Shown here piece by piece: positions 4,011 through 8,842 of a stretch of DNA of 8,842 nt (positions within the stretch are counted from its first letter, which is position 1; each line of letters opens with the position of its first letter). A program made the position numbers and the translations under genes. The stretch is from the NCBI GenBank assembly GCA_031267115.1, contig JAIRZS010000128.1:1-8842 (forward strand), read 5' to 3'. The notes beneath the pieces were generated by a model. It worked only from the letters and a program-made list of their open reading frames with translations. It was not told the DNA's origin and did not search any database. The stretch comes from Treponema sp. (GTDB taxonomy: Bacteria; Spirochaetota; Spirochaetia; Treponematales; Breznakiellaceae).

Positions 4011-5798
4011 ATGACTGCCGATGAACTCCGTTCTAAATTTGTTGAATTCTTCAAACTCAAGGGCCATTCCCAGATTCAGGGCAGATCCTTAGTCCCGGAA
4101 AACGATCCTACCGTGCTTTTCACCACGGCGGGCATGCACCCCCTGGTACCCTATCTTTTGGGCCAGGAGCATCCTGCCGGAAAGCGGCTTGTGGATTACC
4201 AGAAGTGCATACGTACCGGGGATATAGAATCAGTAGGGGACCCCAGCCACCTGACCTTTTTTGAAATGCTGGGGAACTGGTCCCTGGGGGATTACTTCAA
4301 GGAAGGGGCCGTCAAAATGAGCTATGAATTCCTTACCTCGGATAAATGGCTGGGGCTTCCTGCGGAGAAAATCGGCGTAACGGTTTTTGCCGGTGACGAA
4401 AACGCGCCCAGGGACGACGAATCTGCGGAAATTTGGAAGAGCCTGGGTTTTCCCCCGGAGCGGATCAGTTTCCGGCTCAAGGAAGACAACTGGTGGGGGC
4501 CTGCCGGCAGTACCGGGCCCTGCGGCCCGGATACGGAGATGTTCTACGATTTTGGGAAGGAACCCTGCGGGCCAGGCTGCGGGCCAGGCTGTTCCTGCGG
4601 GAAGTGGCTTGAAATCTGGAACGATGTTTTTATGCAGTACAACAAGACGGCGGAGGGGAAATACGAGCCGCTTGCCCGGAAATGCGTCGATACCGGAATG
4701 GGGATAGAGCGGACCGTGACCATCCTGAACGGGCTGGAATCGGTCTACGATACGGAAATTTTCGCCGGGATACGGGGGACGGTGGAAAAGGCCGCCGCCT
4801 ACAGTTACGGCTCCGATGCCGACAAGGACCGCTCGGTACGCATCATCTGCGATCATGTGCGTTCCGCCGCCTTTATCCTTGGCGATCCGAAAGCGGTAAG
4901 CCCGTCCAATGTGGGGGCCGGTTATGTGCTGCGCCGGCTTATCAGGCGGGCGGTACGGCACGGCCGCAAACTCGGCATCCAGGGGCAGGTGCTGCCGCCT
5001 GTCGCGGCGATAGTGGTAAAGGAATTCGGCGGCCCTTACCCGGAACTGGAAGAAAACCGTTCCTTTATCATGGAAGAACTGACAAAAGAAGAAGACAAAT
5101 TCCTTGAGACGCTTCAAAAAGGCGAAAAGGAATTTGAGAAGCTGCTCCCGAACCTCCTCAAGGACCCCCGGAAGATCATGTCCGGGCGGCTGGCCTTCAA
5201 GCTGTACGATACCTACGGCTTTCCCATCGAGCTTACCGAAGAACTGGCCGGGGAAAACGGGATGAAGGTGAACCGGGGGGAATTCGACGAGGCATTTAAA
5301 AAGCACCAGGAACTTTCCCGGACCCAGAGCGCCGGAACCTTTAAGGGCGGCCTTGGGGATCAGGGCGAAATGGCCACCAGGTACCATACCGCCACCCATC
5401 TGCTCCACAAGGCCCTTAAAATCGTCCTGGGGGATCACGCCGCCCAGAAAGGGTCCAACATCACCGCGGAACGTATGCGTTTCGATTTTTCCCACAGCGC
5501 CCCCATGACGGACGGGGAACTGCGGAAGGTGGAAGCTATCGTGAACGAGCAGATAAAGCGGGATCTGCCGGTGTCCGTGGAAGTGATGGATCTGGACCAG
5601 GCGAAGGCCGGCGGGGCTACCGCCCTGTTTGGCGAAAAGTACGAATCCCAGGTAAAGGTCTACAGCATCGGGGATTTTTCCCGGGAAGTGTGCGGCGGCC
5701 CCCATGTGGGGCGTACGGGGGGCATGGGGACCTTCAGGATACAGAAGGAGCAGAGTTCTTCCGCCGGGGTGCGCCGGATACGGGCCGTTCTGGAATGA
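4011..5798 (+). CDS. alaS: Alanyl-tRNA synthetase, short form lacking the C-Ala domain
   Basis: AlaRS charges tRNA-Ala with alanine using ATP in the cytoplasm. The 595-residue protein has the class II catalytic core (TFFEMLGNWSLGDYF at 82-96; motif 3 GMGIER at 229-234), a cysteine cluster CGPGCGPGCSC that may bind metal, the tRNA-recognition region, and the editing domain with both zinc/catalytic motifs: HTATH at 459-463 and CGGPH at 561-565. It ends with SSAGVRRIRAVLE, where the E. coli enzyme (876 residues) continues into its C-terminal oligomerisation domain. As I recall, spirochaetal AlaRS are naturally this short, so this is not read as a truncation. The start at 4011 matches the family N-terminus (MTADELRSKFVEFFK); an in-frame TTG at 3939 would add 24 unlike residues overlapping the hairpin. 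The gene ends in TGA and is followed by its own terminator. Confidence 0.97.
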   Translation: MTADELRSKFVEFFKLKGHSQIQGRSLVPENDPTVLFTTAGMHPLVPYLLGQEHPAGKRLVDYQKCIRTGDIESVGDPSHLTFFEMLGNWSLGDYFKEGAVKMSYEFLTSDKWLGLPAEKIGVTVFAGDENAPRDDESAEIWKSLGFPPERISFRLKEDNWWGPAGSTGPCGPDTEMFYDFGKEPCGPGCGPGCSCGKWLEIWNDVFMQYNKTAEGKYEPLARKCVDTGMGIERTVTILNGLESVYDTEIFAGIRGTVEKAAAYSYGSDADKDRSVRIICDHVRSAAFILGDPKAVSPSNVGAGYVLRRLIRRAVRHGRKLGIQGQVLPPVAAIVVKEFGGPYPELEENRSFIMEELTKEEDKFLETLQKGEKEFEKLLPNLLKDPRKIMSGRLAFKLYDTYGFPIELTEELAGENGMKVNRGEFDEAFKKHQELSRTQSAGTFKGGLGDQGEMATRYHTATHLLHKALKIVLGDHAAQKGSNITAERMRFDFSHSAPMTDGELRKVEAIVNEQIKRDLPVSVEVMDLDQAKAGGATALFGEKYESQVKVYSIGDFSREVCGGPHVGRTGGMGTFRIQKEQSSSAGVRRIRAVLE

Positions 5799-5810
5799 TT
5801 TGCGTAACTG

Positions 5811-5833
5811 AATCGCCCTTTCGGCGGTTTTTT
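5811..5833 (+). terminator. Intrinsic terminator of alaS
   Basis: AATCGCC (5811-5817) and GGCGGTT (5823-5829) pair over 7 bp including one G-U, with loop CTTTC, and run into TTTTTT (5828-5833). It lies 12 nt after the alaS stop codon. This separates alaS from the next cluster. Confidence 0.8.
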
Positions 5834-5861
5834 ATATACGGCGTTTACAGGATACCGGATT

Positions 5862-5892
5862 TTGAAAGGCCGGAATAGCGTATAATTATAGT
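5862..5892 (+). promoter_or_regulatory. Probable promoter of the parvulin-nusB cluster
   Basis: A consensus -10, TATAAT, is at 5881-5886 with no good -35 at 17 bp. Alternatively TTGAAA (5862-5867) pairs with TATAGT (5887-5892) at 19 bp. With the first choice the leader would be only about 16 nt and would begin at the ribosome binding site AGGGGA (5893-5898). Confidence 0.5.
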
Positions 5893-5908
5893 AGGGGATA
5901 GAATAGAT

Positions 5909-6943
5909 ATGAAACGTTTTTTACCCTTTGTTTTACTCGGGCTTGCCCTCGCGGCGCCCGTTCCGGCGCAGACGGATCTCCAGCCGGCGGCCATTGTCCG
6001 CCTGACCAAAACCGAGCCCATTACGGTCAAGCAGCTGCGGACCGAGGTCGAACGTATGGAAACGCAGGCCCGCCGGAGATTCGGCCCCACGGAGCGGCGG
6101 CAGATTCTGGATGTGATGATCAACGAGCGCCTGGCTATCCAGGCCGCGGAACGGGACCGGATCACCGTAACGGATAACGAGGTAAACCAGCAGATTCAGC
6201 AGCTCAGGGACCAGCTTAGGCAGTCCCTGGGCCGCGCCCCCACGGACGCGGAATTCGCCAAGGCAATAGTAGACGAGACCGGGCTTGAACTGGCCGCGCT
6301 CCGGGATCAGATACGCCGGCAGGGTATTATCCAAAGGTACCTGGTATCCAAAAAGCAGGATATTCTGCAAAGCGTAAGGGCCCCCACCGAGACGGAAATT
6401 GTCGATTTCTACGACAACAATAAAACCCAGTTTGTCCGGCCCGATACAGTACGGCTTTCCATGATTCTGGTACCCTACGGGCAGGACCGGGTAAAGGCAA
6501 GGGCCCTGGCGGACCAGTTGGTCCGGGAAATCGGTTCCAGCGCTTCCAGGTTCGACGAGGCGGTACTCAAGGCCCAGGCCCCGGATTCGGGCTATCAGGG
6601 GGGGGACGCCGGGTATCTGCCCAGGAACGACCAGGCCCAGCAGCGCGTGGGCCAGGATCTTCTGAGAACGGCATTCAACCTGAAGCAGGGGGAGGTGTCT
6701 TCGCTCGTGGAGAGCCCCCAGGGTTACAATATCCTCAAAATAACCGAAACCCTTGAAATGAAGGCTCTGGGCCTGGACGATATGGCCCAGCCGGGTACCA
6801 GGACAACCGTTAAAAAGTATATCGAAGATTATCTTTCCCAGCAGCGGCAGCAGGAGGTTTTGGCCAGAGCCCAGCAGGAACTGGTAACCGAGCTGCGCAC
6901 GGGTAATCCTTTCCAGGTTTTTGAAGCCAATCTTAACTGGTAA
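5909..6943 (+). CDS. Exported SurA/parvulin-like peptidyl-prolyl isomerase family protein
   Basis: The 344-residue protein has a signal peptide at 1-20 (MKRFLPFVLLGLALAAPVPA, then QT), with VPA fitting signal peptidase I. No lipobox Cys is present, so it is likely periplasmic. Residues about 35-155 form the helical SurA N-domain (TERRQILDVMINERLAIQAA). Residues about 180-281 are a parvulin domain (GYQGGDAGYLP; TAFNLKQGEVSSLVESPQGY). A Gln/Arg-rich helical tail follows. Family members chaperone secreted and outer-membrane proteins. The active-site histidines usual in parvulins, in the HILV-like strand and the GYHI-like strand, are Met (SMILV, 184-188) and Asn (GYNIL, 272-276) here, so isomerase activity is doubtful and chaperone function more likely. 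AGGGGA sits 10 nt before the ATG. nusB follows after 2 nt, indicating one transcript. Confidence 0.88.
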   Translation: MKRFLPFVLLGLALAAPVPAQTDLQPAAIVRLTKTEPITVKQLRTEVERMETQARRRFGPTERRQILDVMINERLAIQAAERDRITVTDNEVNQQIQQLRDQLRQSLGRAPTDAEFAKAIVDETGLELAALRDQIRRQGIIQRYLVSKKQDILQSVRAPTETEIVDFYDNNKTQFVRPDTVRLSMILVPYGQDRVKARALADQLVREIGSSASRFDEAVLKAQAPDSGYQGGDAGYLPRNDQAQQRVGQDLLRTAFNLKQGEVSSLVESPQGYNILKITETLEMKALGLDDMAQPGTRTTVKKYIEDYLSQQRQQEVLARAQQELVTELRTGNPFQVFEANLNW

Positions 6944-6945
6944 TT

Positions 6946-7479
6946 ATGTCATCCCGGAGAAAGGGCCGTATTCTGGCTTTCCAGGCCCTCTATTCCTGGG
7001 AAGTTCTGGGCAGGGGGGGCGGGATGGCGGCCCCTGTCCCCGAAGACCTGCTCAATTTTTCCTGGCTGGAAGCTGATAAGCAGGAAAACCTGGACGAGGC
7101 AACCGCCGCTTTTTCCCGCCTCCTGGTAACCGGCACCGCCCAGAATATCGACGCTGTAGACACGATGATACGCGCCCACCTTAAAAACTGGGACTTTTCC
7201 CGGCTTAACCGGGTGGATCTGGCGCTGCTCCGTATGAGTACCTATACCCTGATGTTCCAGGCCGATGTTCCCCCTTCCATAGTTATTGACGAGGCCATAG
7301 GCATTTCCAAAGAATTCGGTACCGTGGATTCTTTCCGTTTTGTCAACGGCGTTCTCGACAGCATACGCCGGACTCTGGCGGAGGCCCGAATCCCGCCGGA
7401 CGCGCAAGTTCCGGCAAATACTCAGATTCCGGCGGATACGCCCGCAAGCCCCGCAGTCCATTTGCGGCCGCCCGAATGA
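6946..7479 (+). CDS. nusB: Transcription antitermination factor NusB
   Basis: NusB binds the boxA RNA of rRNA operons together with ribosomal protein S10 and joins the Nus antitermination complex. The 177-residue protein keeps the family hallmarks: RRKGRILAFQALYSWEV at the N-terminus, NWDFSRLNRVDLALLRMSTY in the middle, and VIDEAIGISKEFG followed by FRFVNGVLDSI at 113-140. The fold ends near residue 147. A further 30 or so residues rich in Pro, Ala and Asp (IPPDAQVPANTQIPADTP) form a likely disordered tail, making it longer than the usual 130-150. No good Shine-Dalgarno sequence precedes the ATG; it starts 2 nt after the upstream stop, so translation is probably coupled. It ends in TGA overlapping the next start (ATGA). 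Confidence 0.95.
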   Translation: MSSRRKGRILAFQALYSWEVLGRGGGMAAPVPEDLLNFSWLEADKQENLDEATAAFSRLLVTGTAQNIDAVDTMIRAHLKNWDFSRLNRVDLALLRMSTYTLMFQADVPPSIVIDEAIGISKEFGTVDSFRFVNGVLDSIRRTLAEARIPPDAQVPANTQIPADTPASPAVHLRPPE

Positions 7480-8842
7480 CGCGCCGGCGCCTGCTCTTCC
7501 GGGTTTGCATGGCCGGCGCCGCGCTGACCTTGCTGTTTGCCGGGCTGACGGTTTATGTATTTGTCCGTTCAGGCAAATCCTTTTTTCCCCGGCGCGGCGG
7601 GGAGCCGGCTTTTGGGGAAAATTTCCATCAAAAATTGCGCGGCTACGACGATTTTGCCGCCGCCAATCCCCCTTTTATGGACCTAAACAGCCGCCTTGAC
7701 GCCCTGGAAAAAGAGGCTCTGGGAACTGAATCCCACCTTTCCGTGCTGAAACGCCGCCGCTTTCTGGCCCTCGGCGGTTTTCCCGGCGGCTGGGAGGAAT
7801 GCCTCGCGGCAGCGGAACGGGCGGCGGCCAGGTTTCCCGGCGACGAGGCAATCCTCGCGGTAACATCCGAGGCTGCCGCCCGTTCCGGCTTTCCTGAAAA
7901 GGCGCTTGGGTATGCCTCGGGCATTACCGAAAAAGCCCTGCTCCCTTTGGCGCTTGGGGCGGCTTCCCTTGCCGGCGCGCTTGAAACACCGGAAAAGGCC
8001 GCCGCGCTGGAAAGGAGCGGGGATTTCTTCCTCTCGGTTGCAGGGGAAGGCGGTTTGGCGCGGGGTATCCCCGATTTTGTCATCAATGCGGCCATCATCC
8101 GCGTCCTGACGGGCGATATCCGGGGCGCGGGGCAGCTTGTCCCGGCACTGGTTGGGCCGGAATCCGGCCCGGGCGGAGCCTCCGAAAAAGCCCTGAATTT
8201 TGCCGCTGAATACTACTACGATTTCGGCGGCTTGAGGCGGGCCGCGGAAATCTACGCGCGGCTCGGCGGCGAGGAGAATATGGGCCGGGCGGCGGACGCT
8301 CTGGCCCTGGCCGGGGAACGGGAATATGCCAAAAGCCTGTGGATCGTCCTTTCATCCCCGGATGAAAACGGCTTTATTGTTACCCCGCCCGCGCTTCTGG
8401 TCCGCAGCCTCTACAACCTGGCCGCCGCCGCGGAAGCGCCGGATGAAAAACTCAACCTTATCCTGCGGGCGCTTGCCATTAATCCCGGGCATCTCTGCTC
8501 CCTTGTCCGTTACAGCAGGCTGCTTCCCGCGGATCAGGCCCTGGCCCTTCTCGCCAACAGCGGCGCCAACCGGGCCGAACCCCTTGTCGATCTGGAATTG
8601 CTGAAACGCCGCAGGGAAGAATGGCCGGTGGAAAAAATGATCCCCGAAACATGGCTCCTGCTCAACCGCCACCATGTCCAGACGGAGAAGCCGGCCGGCG
8701 GCGGCCCCGGAGCCGTTATTCTGTACCGCTGGGCCTGTTATTACTTTGATTTTCAGAAACAGTACGGGGAGAGCGCCCGGCTTATCCGTTCCGCCGAAAG
8801 GAACGGCATCAACGGCCCCTGGCTGGACTTTCACCGCGCCCT
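7476..8842 (+). CDS. Membrane-anchored helical (TPR-like) protein, incomplete at window end
   Basis: The frame opens at ATG 7476, overlapping the nusB stop as ATGA, and stays open to the window end: 455 residues seen, no stop. The N-terminus is MTRRR followed by a hydrophobic stretch at about 6-30 (LLFRVCMAGAALTLLFAGLT), a signal anchor or uncleaved signal, so the bulk should lie outside the membrane. The rest is Ala/Leu/Gly-rich helical sequence with short pairs such as ECLAAAERAAARFPGDEAIL, AAEYYYDFGGLRRAAEIYARL and ADALALAGEREYAKSLW, resembling tetratricopeptide-type repeats though no unit fits the consensus cleanly. No enzyme motif was found. Its position suggests co-expression with nusB and the parvulin-like protein, perhaps an envelope role. 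The family is unrecognised. Confidence 0.8.
   Translation, partial: MTRRRLLFRVCMAGAALTLLFAGLTVYVFVRSGKSFFPRRGGEPAFGENFHQKLRGYDDFAAANPPFMDLNSRLDALEKEALGTESHLSVLKRRRFLALGGFPGGWEECLAAAERAAARFPGDEAILAVTSEAAARSGFPEKALGYASGITEKALLPLALGAASLAGALETPEKAAALERSGDFFLSVAGEGGLARGIPDFVINAAIIRVLTGDIRGAGQLVPALVGPESGPGGASEKALNFAAEYYYDFGGLRRAAEIYARLGGEENMGRAADALALAGEREYAKSLWIVLSSPDENGFIVTPPALLVRSLYNLAAAAEAPDEKLNLILRALAINPGHLCSLVRYSRLLPADQALALLANSGANRAEPLVDLELLKRRREEWPVEKMIPETWLLLNRHHVQTEKPAGGGPGAVILYRWACYYFDFQKQYGESARLIRSAERNGINGPWLDFHRA

Noticed and set aside
4230..5705. 491-codon open frame on the minus strand opposite alaS
   Set aside because: It lies wholly inside alaS, whose family motifs are unmistakable; the long antisense frame follows from the G/C-rich codon use of alaS and shows no known domain.

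Overview
The right two thirds of the window (from about 3235) reads as an ordinary chromosomal housekeeping block of a spirochaete, most likely a Treponema relative. This is inferred from four things: an alanyl-tRNA synthetase that stops right after its editing domain, as I recall for spirochaetal enzymes; an exported SurA/parvulin-like protein followed directly by nusB; a small single-RRM RNA-binding protein; and, in the left part, a domain resembling the repeated surface-protein module of treponemes. Species cannot be fixed from sequence alone.

The left third (1-3160) has no intact protein gene and looks like accessory DNA. It is bounded by two long, imperfect inverted repeats (1-145 and 2914-3119) made of strings of perfect hairpins. 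Inside them lie a pair of 38-bp direct repeats in the same orientation (186-223 and 2786-2823) carrying the palindrome GGTGCCAGGCACC; a minus-strand group II intron-like RNA without a reverse transcriptase gene (about 747-1620), with recognisable domain V, domain VI and a short domain IV hairpin; and a plus-strand gene for an acidic calcium-binding-type repeat protein (1632-2717). That gene is broken by two in-frame TGA codons, both at the same repeat position where the intact repeat has TGG.

From 3235 onward the genes are all on the plus strand. A sigma70-like promoter (3235-3264) precedes a leader of about 355 nt, with a terminator-like hairpin and T-run, then the RRM protein (3626-3913). 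A hairpin without a T-run separates it from alaS (4011-5798). A well-spaced promoter places the alaS transcription start at or next to its ATG, so the message may be leaderless. A U-rich intrinsic terminator (5811-5833) ends alaS. A new promoter then drives a tight cluster: exported parvulin-like protein (5909-6943), nusB (6946-7479, 2-nt gap) and a membrane-anchored helical protein (7476 to the window end, ATGA overlap, incomplete).

Together the right-hand genes serve translation (AlaRS), transcription antitermination and rRNA synthesis (NusB), RNA binding (RRM) and envelope protein folding. The left part is a patchwork of repeats, a retroelement relic and a decaying or recoded surface-type gene.
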